In this document: positions 24,116 to 35,990 of the stretch, one piece after another
Position numbering within the stretch: the stretch's first letter is position 1
Layout of the letters: every line of letters starts with the position of its first letter
From: Tolypeutes matacus
Taxonomy: Eukaryota; Chordata; Mammalia; Cingulata; Chlamyphoridae
Length of the DNA: 64,000 nucleotides
Assembly (NCBI GenBank): GCA_026826555.1
Contig: JAKSZT010053994.1
Span: 2,066,742 to 2,130,741, forward strand
Reading direction: 5' to 3'
Made by a program: the position numbers and the translations under genes
The notes under the pieces: generated by a model
The model's input: the letters and a program-made list of their open reading frames with translations, nothing else
Told to the model about the DNA's origin: nothing
Databases searched by the model: none

Positions 24116-25625
24116 TGAGGCATGCCTCCATGACATATGAATATGTTCAAGTGGTCATGGGGTGTTCTCTTAGTGTGTGGAGAGCCACACAGTAATTGAA
24201 AGAATATTGATATCCCCATCCTGGGAAGTCCTGATATATTCTCTACTAAAACAGCAAGAATAAACTGAGTATATGGACAGTGTCTAGTGAAGGAGGACCG
24301 ACTATTACAACAGGCCTTCGATATTGATGGTTGTATTTATGCACATTTTCCTTGTAAAAATGAAATAATGTAATAGTATATATTGCCTACAAAGTGCCTC
24401 CTAAAAGCCTCCTTGTGCTCAATGTAGCCTCTCTCTAAGCCCAACTAAACATGTAAATATACTACCTTCCCCCTGGTGTGGGACATGACTCATGGGTATG
24501 AGCCTTCCTGGCATTGAGAGATTATTACCAAGTGTCAACTAATGATGCATTTGGAAAAAGTCCTTGACCAAAAAGGTAAAATATTAAATACAAATGAATT
24601 TTATGGCTAAGATATTTCAAAGTACATCATGAGGTCTTTGCAGAGGTTATGCTTATGCATGTCTCAGGAGAATCTCATTGACTGTCCCAGTAAACAGTGC
24701 CTCAAACAGGGGTTTACTGAGGGCTTTAGAGACATTTAGAGACTATCGGCAGGGCCAAGAAATTTAGGAATTTGGGACCCCGTCAGTGGACCTTACTTTG
24801 GAATATATGCTCCTAAATGTAACAAAGTTTGACTCATTCATAATTTCTCTACACATGACCCTTCTACCCCTTTTACTTGCATCTACAGTCATTAAAAATA
24901 TAAGTCCCTGAGACTCATATTGTTGGTCTGTCCATATGCCAGTTGAGCCCAGAATCTCCGCAGAGTTGCAACACCTACTCTCCAGTTCATTGGACTTGCG
25001 CAGGACAATAAACAAAATGATGATGATGGACAATGCCCACCCCAAAAAATAGACAGTAAGTACAACTGCAATTAAGACAGTCCTATATACCTGCCCAATG
25101 GAATCTAACACCCTTCTCAATCAGAATCAGAAGGGGCAGCACCCTCTCAAAATACTCAATATTGAGGAATGAACAAACATATGTGGGGAATATAACAGTT
25201 GACTAAAGCAGACTTATTATTATTCTATCAGTGGAAGAACTTCATTGATATAAAGGCAGTAAACACCAGAAGTTCTGAGGCAAGGGAGAGGGAAGAATAG
25301 ATGTAATATGAGGCATCTTTGGGACATTGGAATTTTCCTGTATGACATTGCAATGAGAGATACAAGTCATTATACATTTTGTCAAAACCTACAAAATTGT
25401 GCAGTGCAAAGTGTAAACCATAAAGCAAACTGCAGACCATGGTTAGTAGCAATGCTTTAATATGTGTTCACCAATTGTAGCAAATATACCACACTAATGA
25501 AACATGTTGTTAATGGAGAAAAGTGTTGACAGCAAGGGTGTTTGAGAATCTCCCTATATATTCAATGTAACATTTCTTCAATTTAAAGCTTCTTTCAAAA
25601 TAAAAAAATAAAATAAAATAATAGA
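24116..25625 (+). mobile_element. LINE 3'-tail repeat (T family), long copy
   Basis: The most complete plus-strand T-family copy. Landmarks in order are gtgtgggacatgactcat (24,476), gaccaaaaaggtaaaata, acaaaatgatgatgatgg (25,012), ttgaggaatgaacaaaca, ccatggttagtagcaatg (25,437) and the 3' end accacactaatg followed by an AATAAA-like, A-rich tail near 25,600. No ORF2 sequence precedes it. Confidence 0.65.
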
Positions 25626-26053
25626 TAGAAAACTTACACAGAAAATCTCTGAAGGAATAAAAGACTGGAGCAATATTCTAAATCAACTTGATTACATAGG
25701 TCATTCTTGGGGATAGATCACACATCAGATCACCAATCAATTTTCAATAAATTAAAAAATGTTGAAATCACACACTGTACCTCCTCTGAACACAAGAGTA
25801 TGAAGCTAGGACTCAATATCAGAGAATTAAATGGAAAATTCCCAGATTTGTTGGGGGGGAAGTACATACATGACTGAAAGAAGAAATTACAAAGGAAATT
25901 ATGAAATGTGTTCAGGTAAAGGAAACTCAAAATACAATATACCAAAATGGAAGGAAGTTAGCAAACGCAATGCTAGCAAGGAAGTTTATAGCTTTAATAC
26001 CTTACATTAAAAAAGAAGAAAAAAATTCAAATTGGAGAAGTAACTTCAAAAAA
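25626..26053 (+). mobile_element. L1 ORF2 fragment hosting the retrocopy
   Basis: Plus-strand residues of the L1 endonuclease-RT linker are readable (for example ENTSPK-free QNTIYQNGRKLANAMLARKF near 25,930-25,990). The MALSU1 retrocopy is inserted directly after it. The frame has stops, so the long open frame running from here into the retrocopy is a chance fusion. Confidence 0.7.
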
Positions 26054-26070
26054 GCAAGAACGGGAGAAAA
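26054..26070. repeat. Left target-site duplication of the retrocopy
   Basis: The 17-mer gcaagaacgggagaaaa here matches gcaagaatgggataaaa at 27,771-27,787 at 15 of 17 positions. It is preceded by a run of A, compatible with an L1 endonuclease cut. Confidence 0.9.
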
Positions 26071-27770
26071 TGGGGCGCGTTGGCTCGGGTCACTTCTCTG
26101 GCCTGGAGTCATTTCTTGGAGAGTGCAATCCCCGGCATGCCTCGGGCCTTGGCCTAGGCCTCTACTACTGGCCTTGAGGCGACCTGCCGCGGGGCCTGGG
26201 CTCAGCCAGGTTCCCGGCCCCGCGCGCTCCTTGCACATAGGTTCCCAGATTGGGAAGCAGATGGACCAGGCATCCTGCGAGGGGCATCCGGAGTCAGGCG
26301 CAGCAGAGAATACTAGTCCCAAGTTTGACATCAATATGCTGGTTTCTCTTCTGAGGCAAGAAAATGCAAAAGACATTTGGTGATCAAGATTCCTCCAGAG
26401 ATGAACTATACAGTTTACTTTGTGATTGGTTGTGGAACCTCCACCCGACACTTACATGCCATGTCCTACTACATTGCGAAAATGTACAAATACCTGAAAT
26501 TTAAAAATGAGCCTCATGTTAAGATTGAAGGGAAAGACACTGATGACTGGCTTTGTGTGGACTTTGGCAGCATGATAATTCATTTGATGCTTCCAGAAAC
26601 CAGAGAAACCTATGAATTAGAGAAATTATGGACTCTGCATTCTTATGATGACCAGTTAGCTCAGATACCACCTGAGACATTACCTGAAGACTTCATTCTT
26701 GGTATAGAAGACAATACCTTATCCCTGACCCCAGTGGACTTCAAGTGTGAATAAATGATGTGAACTGCTTTAGTCATTTCAGATTTTTAGTTACTTCTCT
26801 GAAAATATAGCCTCTAAAATTCCCACCTAGTTGATCAGTAGTTAACATAGGCTTTGTCTACCTTATAGACACTCATGCTAACACCTGGAGATTGTTGCTA
26901 AATGAGCTTACTACTAGCACCTAAAATCAGTAGATTCAACCCAAAACTTTAATATTCTGTCATTATTTCTAGGGATCCCAGGTGTATTTCCTGGAGTTCA
27001 ACACCATTATCTTATTGGTAGTAATAGAGGGCAACAGTAAATATCAAAATTCTAAGAGCTTCTAAACTCTCCCAGAGTATTCTAGATGACAGAAGAATGC
27101 AAAAATATAAACAAGTTTCAAGACTCATGCACCCTAAAAGTCATGAATATTTGCTATGCTACTGAAAGACATGCTTGTTTGTGGGCAGTATGGAGGGAGA
27201 GATGCTTAATCTAAAATTTTTGAAAAGCGAAGTATTAGAAAAAATTCCTTGAAACCTTTAGTTCTTTCTTCCTATGCAACAGTATCACCATTAAGTACCA
27301 CAGAATGAAAAAATACCAGTTTACCAATAGATAGTGGTGTTTTTTCTTAAGATTGACAGTATTTTAAGACCTAAATTTCCACATTTTGTCTTGATATCAC
27401 TGAGCCTCACAGGGCCCCAAATGCACAACCCTGAGTTCTCCTGCTCTTGCCAGGTACCTCCCCCTCCCCAAACTTGTGATAAAGGCTCCTTGCAGGCTAG
27501 TTCATCAATCAGCTGAACAACTGCACTCACCTGGTTCTCAACCTCAAGGTTTCACCTGCCTACACAATTATTCAAACAAGCTAGTCACATCCTTTCAGTG
27601 GAACTGGCCTCACCTCATTCTCTTTTTACTACAGAATTTGCCTCCCAAAGCCCCTGCTGATTCACTCTGCTCCCAAGAACAACCCCATGTGGTCGTACAT
27701 GGTGTGCTGTGCCCTTGTCCTGGGCTGTGAGTATATATGACTAATAAAGTGCTGCCAATAAAAAAAAACT
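26071..27770 (+). pseudogene. MALSU1: MALSU1 processed retrocopy
   Basis: MALSU1 (RsfS family) binds the mitochondrial large ribosomal subunit and acts in its assembly. Here an intronless copy encodes the variable N-terminal region, then [18 protein letters not shown] (26,325-26,377) and, after a shift, the rest of the RsfS domain with [19 protein letters not shown] and [14 protein letters not shown], to a stop at 26,752. A one-base deletion at about 26,378 makes an immediate TGA. An ATG at 26,070 is out of frame with the body, so a second indel or different start is likely. The 3'UTR runs to AATAAA at 27,743 and an A run. Target duplications flank it. Preserved CpGs and few changes suggest moderate age. 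No promoter is evident. Confidence 0.93.
27743..27769 (+). terminator. Poly(A) signal and A tail of the retrocopy
   Basis: AATAAA at 27,743-27,748 is followed about 10 bases later by an A run (27,758-27,768). The second target-site duplication begins at once after this, so this is the 3' end of the inserted cDNA. Confidence 0.8.
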
Positions 27771-27787
27771 GCAAGAATGGGATAAAA
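27771..27787. repeat. Right target-site duplication of the retrocopy
   Basis: Second copy of the 17-bp duplication (15 of 17 identical to 26,054-26,070). L1-like sequence resumes after it. Confidence 0.9.
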
Positions 27788-30300
27788 ATAGCTAGAAGAC
27801 AGGCAAAAACAGCCTAGAAAAGAATGTTCTAGTGTTTAGGACACCAGGGGAAGGCTGGACTCTACCCAGTACAGAAAGGGGCACAGGAAAAGATTCATGA
27901 AGGAAAGAAGGAAAGACTGAGTAGAAGATGCAGTTGCAGCTGCTGGTGCTCTTCCCCCAACCCATGGAGCAGTTAGCTGAGAATTTCTGGTCTCTGGTCA
28001 TCGGTACAAGAGAGGGCTCAGGGATCCACATCCCCAGGAAATGGAAGAAAGAGGTAAGCAGCCTAAGACTTATTCAGGTTTTGGCTAACAAATTTGACCT
28101 GCTGTGTCTCACAAGCCTTTCCAAATGGCTAGGGCCATGCCATTGTTTATTCTGGGAGCTGGAAGAGGACTAAAGAGAACCATCTCTCAAAAGCACCTTC
28201 CCTACTGCCCAGGATTGTTTGTTGAGGACTCAGGCTGGCATGGAATTATTTCCTACTTGAAAAAGTGAAGGGGATGCTGGCAAAGTTTGGAGAACACTGT
28301 CTGAAATAATATGATTTGCAAAGCTCTGAATAGCCTCAGTGCAGGACCCTCAGTCACATTGTCGCAATAGGGGTTGCAGCAAACACACTCTTTCCAGATT
28401 TTGATCTGAAAGGCCTGCCAAAGAGTGCCAAATAATGGCAGATCAATGAAGTGCATGTAAGGAAATTCAAAGTAAATAAGAAAAGCTTATTCTGGCCTTA
28501 CTGCCTCCCTCTTGAAAGCCCTTGGAAGCAAGTGTGCAACATATTTTTGTGTCCATGGCCTGGATTTGAGCATCTAACAGGTACAATCCTTAATAGCTAG
28601 AAACGGTTGAATCAAGAATCAAAGAACGTCAGTAACACACAGACTGCTGCCATTAAATCCCTACACAAGAGAGAGAATTATAGCATCAGAGTAAACTTAC
28701 CATCATTATCAGGTGCCTAGAGATCAGCAAAAATAAACACAAGCCATACTAATAAAATGGAAGAAATTTACCAAACAAAGGAGTATAACAAAGCCCCAGA
28801 TAAGAAACAGGATTTGCAATAACTAACAATGAGTTTCATTCAGATCTCCTGAATCAAATCAATCACTTGAAATACAATATGGCTGAAGAGATAAAGGGTA
28901 TCAAGCAGACACTGGTTGAGCAAAAATTCAAAGAAGAATGTGAAAACATGACAAGGAAATGAAAGACACAATAGGTGAAATCAAGAGCACATTAAGAAAA
29001 AATATTTTAAAAATTAAAAAAAAAACAGTGGAGGCATACAACAGCAGAATCAAAATGACAGAAAAAAGAATAAGAGATGGAGAGGACAGAAATCCTGAAA
29101 TTCAAGAGAAAGAAGATGAAAAGAGAGAGAATTATAGAAAAAATAGACCAGGGACTCAGGTGAATGATACAATGAAGCACAGTAACATATGTGTCATGGG
29201 ATTTCCAAATAGAGAAGAGAAAAGGAAAGGGGTAGAAAGAGTATTTTAAGATATAATGACTGAAAATTTCCAAACTCTCATTGAAAAATATGAACTTATA
29301 TGTCCAAGAAACACAGCATACTCCAATCAGAATAAATCCAAATAGACATAATCCAAAAAACATACAACTCAGAATGTCAAATGTCAAAGATAAAGAGAAA
29401 ATTCTGAGAGCATCAAAGGTGACGCAAGCCATCACATACAAGGGACACCCAGTAAGACTCGGTGTGTATATCTCATCAGAAACAATGGATATGAAAAGAC
29501 AGTGCTGTGATATAATTAGGATACTGAAATAAAATTTGCCCCCTGAGAATTCTCTATCTGGCAAAATTATCCTTCAAATATAAACATGAGTTTTAAATAT
29601 TTACACACAAAAAAGCCAAACTAAGAGAGTTCATAAGAAAGAATTCATCTTTACAGAAAGCATTAAAAGGAGCCTTACAGACTAAAGAAAAAGAAAGTAC
29701 AGAGAGACTTGGAGGAGATTGTAGATAGCAAGACTATAAGAAAGGATAGCCAAAAGAGAACAAAGAAAGACAAAAATAAGATAAGACAAATGAAAGTCAA
29801 GGAATAAAATGGTGGAAGTAAATAATGCATTTATAGTAATATTTAAAGTTAATGGATTAAACTACCCAATCAGGAGATATAGGCTGACAGATTGGATAAC
29901 ATACATGAGCCATCCATTTGCTGACTACCTTAGACCCAGAGATACAAATTGGCTCAAAGTGTAATATTGGAAAAATATACTCTGCACAAACAGTAACCAA
30001 AAATCAGGGGTATCTATACTAATATTGGACAAAACAGAATTTAATTGCAAAAATGTTATAAGAGATAGCAAAGGCCATTATATATTAATGAAAGGGGCAA
30101 TCCACCAGGGAGAAAAAGTCATAAAAGCAAACACACCTAACCAGGGTCCCCCAAAATACATAAGGAAACTGGCAAAACTGAAGGGAGAAAGAGACATCTC
30201 TAATAATAGTCATAGACTCAACACACCACTTAAATTATTAGAACAACTATAAGATCAAAAAGGAAACAGAAACTTGAACAATGTTAGCTGCTTTTGAAAT
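27788..30300 (+). mobile_element. Old L1, plus strand, 5' half
   Basis: ORF1 is readable in two pieces: a lysine/glutamate-rich coiled coil at 28,959-29,249 and the C-terminal domain at 29,281-29,532 (YVQETQHTPIRINPNRHNPK and the KEKILRASK-like motif). The start of the ORF2 endonuclease follows at about 29,850-30,252 (LDKTEFNCK, GHYILMKGAIHQ). The upstream 27,788-28,900 is probably its 5'UTR, though I recognise no specific family there. It ends in ORF2, truncated, just before the next L1's 5' end. Confidence 0.65.
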
Positions 30301-30317
30301 TCTACAATTAAAGCATG

Positions 30318-31676
30318 GCTTTGGAGTAGGCAAGATGGCGTCGCTTAAAGAGGGCACTCACTATCTCTCTTGCAAAGGATGGCTGATTGGGGACAGGATC
30401 CTGCCTGGGTGAGCTGTTCTCAGAGCCCACAGAGTGGGAGCCTTTGGGGCATCGATCTGGAGGGAGCTGGGCAGGGAGATAGATTGCTCAAGATAAAACC
30501 ATGAGCTTTTAGCCCCATGTCTGGTAATCACGGATGGCTAAACCCCACCCTCAGGGCAAGGGGCCAGGATGAGCCCAACTCCTGCTGGCCACCTGAGAGA
30601 GGGAAGGTTCTAGCAAGAGGTGGAGAGGGGTTTCCTTTCTATGGGTTTCATTGCCTGGAACCCCTTTGAGCTTTGGGGAGCACACCGGCCCGTTGAAGTG
30701 GCACCAGGGTGATGGGACAGGCAAAGCAAATAGTAGAACAGATAGATGAAAAGATAGAAAAAATCCAGCAGGCACTTAGGGATTTAACCAACAACACAAA
30801 ATGCACAAATATGTGCATTATAGATATCCCAGAGGGAGAAGAGAAAGGAAAGGGAACAGAAGAAGTGTTGAAGGAAATAATGGCTGAAAATTTCCCATCC
30901 TTATTGAGGAAGATGGATGTACATGTCCAGGAAGTACAGCACACTCCAAACAGTATAAATCCTAACAGGTCTATTCTAAGACATGTACTTGTCAAAATGT
31001 CCAATGCTCAAGACAAAGAGAAAATACTCAAGGCAGCAAGAGAAAAGAGAAACATCACATACAAGGGAAGCCTAATAAGATTAAGTGCCAATTTCTTATG
31101 TGAAACCATGGAGGCGAGAAGACAGTGGTATGACATAGTCAAGGTACTCAAAGTAAAAAACCTTTCAGCCACGAATTCTCTATCAAGCGAAGCTGGCATT
31201 TAGAAATGATGGAGAGTTAAAAATATTCACAGGTAAACAGAATTTAAGAGAGTATGCCAATAAGAAACCTGCTCTTCAAGAAATACTAAAGGATGTTCCA
31301 CAGGTTGAAAGGAAAAAACAGGAGAAAGAGAGTTGGAGGAGAGTGTAAAAACAATTAAAAAGACAAAAAGAGAAATAAAAACAATATATGACATACATAA
31401 TCCCAAATAAAATATGGCTGATGTAGAAATTCCTTGAGAGTAAGAACACTGAATGTTAATGGATTAAACTCACCAGTCAAGAGACACAGATTGGCAGAAT
31501 GGATATGGAAATATGACCCATCTATATGTTGTCTACAAGAAACCCACCTTAGAGCCAAAGATTCAAAGGAGGCTGAAACTGAATAGCTGGAAAACAATTT
31601 TATAAGCAAACAACAACCAAAAAAGGGCAGGAGTAGCTATACTAAAATCAGACAAAATAGACCTTTCGGTTACATA
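30318..31676 (+). mobile_element. L1 with 5'UTR-ORF1 deletion
   Basis: A plus-strand L1 whose 5' end is near 30,318, with a YY1-type caagatggc at 30,330 as in the start of many mammalian L1 5'UTRs. About 390 bp of 5'UTR, matching 6,719-7,090 of copy B, is followed at about 30,707 directly by the second half of the ORF1 coiled coil. Roughly 1.86 kb present in copy B is missing. ORF1 then reads to about 31,200 and the ORF2 endonuclease begins near 31,430. The element stops at 31,676, where a minus-strand LINE tail begins. Confidence 0.75.
30709..31340 (+). pseudogene. L1 ORF1, N-terminally shortened
   Basis: An open frame of 164 codons (30,709-31,203) covers the end of the coiled coil, the RRM-like domain and the start of the C-terminal domain (INPNRSILRHVLVKMSN, EKILKAAREKRNITYKGSL). 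A frameshift near 31,190 puts the last conserved part, corresponding to KPALQEILKDV, into another frame. It is the longest L1 ORF1 frame in the window. The protein would lack most of the trimerising coiled coil. Confidence 0.75.
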
Positions 31677-33300
31677 AATGGTACATCAAAAATATAGGGG
31701 ATTCCCATATACCTCATGTCTTCCCCCTCCCCCACTTTTCCCCATCAACAACGTCTTTTGTTAGTGTGGTACCTTTGTTACAATTAATGAACAAATATTT
31801 AAGCATTGCTACTAAGCAGGTTCTGTATTTTACATTATGGTTTATACTTCACACCACACAATTTTACAGGTTTAGATAAAATTTATAAAGTCTTGTATCA
31901 GTCATTGCAATATCATGCAAACAATTCCAATGTCTCAAAAATTCCCCACGATACACCAAATCTTACCTCTCCCTGACCTCAGAACCTCTAGTGACCACTA
32001 ACTTTATATTAAATTATAAGTTCTTCATTATTAGATTAATAATATTTCTTCATTATTCCATAGCTGATTCCCCCTTTATGTTTGCTTGTTTCTCATTTTT
32101 TAAGATATTGAGAAGGTAATACCAAATTTGATTCTAATTGAGAGGGGCCTTGGATCCAATGAGGCAGATGGATGAAACTGTCTTGCTTGCAATTGTAGAT
32201 AGTCTCTGTTTCTTGGGATGGGCATTGTCCATCATCATCCCCTTTTAGATGTCCTGGGTGAATTCCATAAACTAGAGAGTAGATGTTGGTTGCAACTCTG
32301 TTGAGATTCATTGTTCAACTGGCATATGAATAGCTGGAAGATTTGTCTCTGGGAAATATATTTAATGTGTATAATGTTAATAATAGGTTCAATAAATGGA
32401 GCATAAGAACCATGTGTAGGAAAATTATAAATGAGTCATCTTCTGATACACTGGGGAGATGAGTTATCATATAATCCAAGGTAAGACCCAACTCAGTGGG
32501 CCTGCTTCCTGGGGTTGTCTGCCCTGCCTATAGTGTCTAGATGTCTCTAGAGCTCTCAGAAGAAACCCTAACTAAGGAACTATTTACTGGGGTAGTCAGT
32601 AAGATCCTCCTGAAACGTGGAGAAGTGTTACCAATGGAATAAATTCCTGACTCACTTTAGAATCCTTTAGTCATAAAAACTCATCTGTATTTAGTATTTC
32701 CTCCTTTTGGTCAAGGCCTTTTAAAAAATGCATCCTAATTTGGTGCCTGATATTAATAACTCTGTGGCAGGAAGTTTCATCCCTGGGAGTTATGACCCAC
32801 ATCAGATGGAAGGTAGTGAATTTATATGTTCAGTTTGGCTTAAAGATAGGCCAAATTAGATCAACAAGGCTTTCATGAGGTAATTCTTAGACAATATATA
32901 ATACCAGGCGAAGTTTCAATTTCACAAGAACAAGGTTCATAAGTACAAGCATCAATATCAAGGGCCTGGCATATTGTTCTTTCCTCCTTCGCTAGGCACT
33001 GCCAATGTGCTCTAGAGATTCTTGACATTCTATGAGAGAATGTAGCAGGACTCTCCAGGATGAGAATTCAATATTTCATGGTTATTTGGTAGGACTCCAC
33101 CCACTGAGACAACAACCCATGACCAGATAAACACATGCATATTCCATAGAGGCATGCCCCAGTTGTACCCCTCCCCACACATCACCCCACCAGTGATACC
33201 TTGCAATAGTGATCCTTCCCTGCCACAGTTGAAACCCTTCTGCAATCCAAAACCTCACTTCAAACAAAACCAACAAAAGAATAAAATAATTTTAAAAACT
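31677..33300 (-). mobile_element. LINE 3'-tail repeat (T family), minus strand
   Basis: The minus strand carries the T-family tail: its 3' end at the left (landmark gtgtggtacctttgttac near 31,765), body to about 32,880, then a 3'UTR-like part to about 33,250 also seen at 33,750-34,050. Poly(T) at the left end is lacking; the tail abuts the plus-strand L1 at 31,676, so a deletion or rearrangement joined them. Confidence 0.6.
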
Positions 33301-34918
33301 TTTTTTGCACTGTGCCTTTCATCATTGTAAGATCTGTTATTTTACGTATATTAATAATTTCTTCTGTATGTTCCTCCAGTATCTTATTTTTTTTCACTTT
33401 ATTTTCCAAAGAGTGTTAGGTTACAGAAAAGGCATATAGAAAATATAAGGAATTCCCATATACCCCACAACTTCCCTTCCCACATTATCTCCTAACAATA
33501 ACATCCAACATGTGTATGGTACATTTGTTACAATTGATGAATGACTATTGAAGCATTGCTACTAACCATGGTCAACAGTTTACATTATGGTTTTCCTTTT
33601 GCACTATATATTTTTATAGGTTCTGACAAAATGTATAATGGCCTGTATCCATCATTGCAAGATCATGCATAACAATTCCAAAGCCTTAAGTGCTATATAT
33701 TTCACTCATTCTTCCCTTTCCCTCCTTTGGAACCTATGGCAACCAGTAAGTTTCAATTTTTGAAGAATAAGGTTCATAGTTACATGTATTGCTATTGAAG
33801 ATTTGACACACTGGTCTGTTTCCTTTTATTAGGCACTGCATATGTACTTGAGATGTTCTTGCCTCTCTATTTGTGTACATAGCAGGACTCTCCAGAAACT
33901 ATTATTTTCCTATTTTTTGTGTGGGTATTCACCCACTGAGATAACAACCTATGCCAAAATGAACACATTATTATTCCATAGAATCATGCCCCAGGTGCAC
34001 CCTTTCCTACATATCCCCCCCACAACCTCTTCACTGGTGATCCTCCCCTGCCATATTTGTCAAAAAACATTCCACCATTATATTTTCAACCACAGACCTA
34101 CAAATACCCAGGGTTCATCTGTTCCTTCCTCCTGCCCTCTGCCAAGTTCCATGAATATCCAACACAACTGCCCCATTCTGCTCACCCTCACATTCCAGCA
34201 CCATCGATCCCACTCACATCCCTGTACCATCATCTTCCACATGAACCACCAAACCACTTCATCCACCTTATCATGTTTTTTTCCCATATTGAGCATCAGC
34301 TCACCACATAATTTTTCTCTGTCCTGATAAGCTACCTTCCAGACTCTATTTTTGTGAGTATGCTCAATAGGCTTAGGCCATATCAGTGAGGTCATGCAAT
34401 ATATGTCCTTTGATGATTGGCTTACTTCATTCAAAATAAGGTCTTCAAGATTCATCCATGTTGTCATGTGTCAATACTTCATTCCTTATTATAGCTCAGT
34501 AATATTCCATTGTATACCACATTTTGGTTATCCATTCATCTCTTTTGGACATTTGGGTTGATTCCAACTTTTGGCTATAGTGAACAATTCCAGTATGAAT
34601 GTTGCTGTTTATATATCTGTTCATGTCCATATTTTCAATTCTTTTGGGTATATACCCAGCAGTGGGGTTGCAGGATTATATAGAAATTCTATAATTAGCA
34701 TCCTGAGGAACCAACAAACTGTCTTCCACAATGGCTGCACCATTCTACATTCCAATAAACTGTCGGTAAAGTTTCCCATTCCTCCACATCCTCTCTAACA
34801 CTTGCAGTTCTGTTTTTTTTTTTTTTTTAATAGACACCAATCTAATAGTTGTAAATTGATATCTGATTGCAGTTTTGATTTGCATTTCCCTATTACCTAG
34901 TGATGGTAAAAACTTTTT

Positions 34919-35990
34919 TCCTTTATTTTACTTTGTATTTTTTAAAAGATACTTAAATTACAAACATGTTGCGCAAAAAATATAAGGATTCCTATGTGTC
35001 CCACTCCCTACACTTCCCACACCCTCCCACATAAACATGCTTCATTAGTGTGGCACATTCATTGCAATTGATAAACACATTCTGGGGCTTTGCCACCAAG
35101 CATGGACCATAGTTCACACTGTAGTCTACATTCACTCCAACATAGTTCTTCATGTTATGTGATGATATAAAATGGCCTATGTCTGTCATTGCAATGTCAT
35201 TCAGGATGATTCCCAAGTCCTGAAAAAGCCCCCATATTACAACTCTTTTTCCCACTCCCTGCTCCCAGAGACTCCAGTAGTCACTGCCTCTGCATCAATG
35301 TTGTAATTTTTTCCATGCTAGAATCACAATATATCTATAGTAGAATACCAGGATGTCCACTTTAGTCCATAGTTCATTCCCCAATCCTATGGATTCTGAG
35401 ATGGTGATGTCCACCCCACCTCTAAATAAGAGGAGGCTTTGATCCCATACAGCTGATGGATGGGAATCTCTTGCTTGCAGTTGTCAGCTCTCTTGTTTCC
35501 TTAGTATGGTGATTGTCAATCCTCACCTCTTTGTTAGTTGTCTTGGGTGAGTCAAATGAATTGGAGAGTTGGTGTTGCAACTCTGCTGAGGTTTTGGTCC
35601 CAGCTGGCATGTGTACAGCCCAAATATACCAGTCTCTGGATGTACACCTACAAACTCCAGTACCAAGTATAGGTTTGAATAGAAGGGATAGATAAGCCAT
35701 ATGTAGGGAAGCAATAATTGAGTCCAACTCTGTCACTCTCGGGAGCACAAACTCCAAAGTAGGGCCTACTGGCAAGGCACCAAACTCCAGAGCTATCTGC
35801 CCTAACCATAGGACCTGGTTGTCTCCAGAGCCCACAGGAGCCCCAATATTTGGAGTAATATGAATTAAGCAAATTGAGAAGACTCAGAGAGCTATTATCT
35901 GGAAGATACGTTTACTGGAAATAGAAAAGGAGAAAAAGTTTGTGAGCCAAAGCTCGTACAGATGTAATCTATGGTAAGGTGAAACAGTTT
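34919..35990 (-). mobile_element. T-family tail inserted in L1 copy C
   Basis: A minus-strand T-family copy (landmarks gtgtggcacattcattgcaa at 35,051, and tgcttgcagttgtcagctct near 35,472) separates two parts of the ORF2 C-terminus that join in other copies: ctagtgatgg before and gaacatctttgcatgtga after. A target duplication was not found. Confidence 0.6.

Noticed and set aside
25901..26383. 160-codon frame joining L1 residues to MALSU1 residues
   Set aside because: The fusion crosses the retrocopy's insertion site and target duplication; it is a chance open frame, not a gene fusion under selection as far as can be seen.
27395..27762. 3' part of the MALSU1 retrocopy as a solo LTR
   Set aside because: The GC-richer end with a TATATA-like motif and AATAAA recalls an LTR, but no TG start or second short duplication is visible and the 17-bp duplications enclose the whole unit. 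It remains possible that an LTR provides the parental 3'UTR.
33842..34327. 161-codon plus-strand frame, histidine/proline/serine-rich
   Set aside because: Lies antisense in the 3'UTR of L1 copy C; low-complexity translation without homology.
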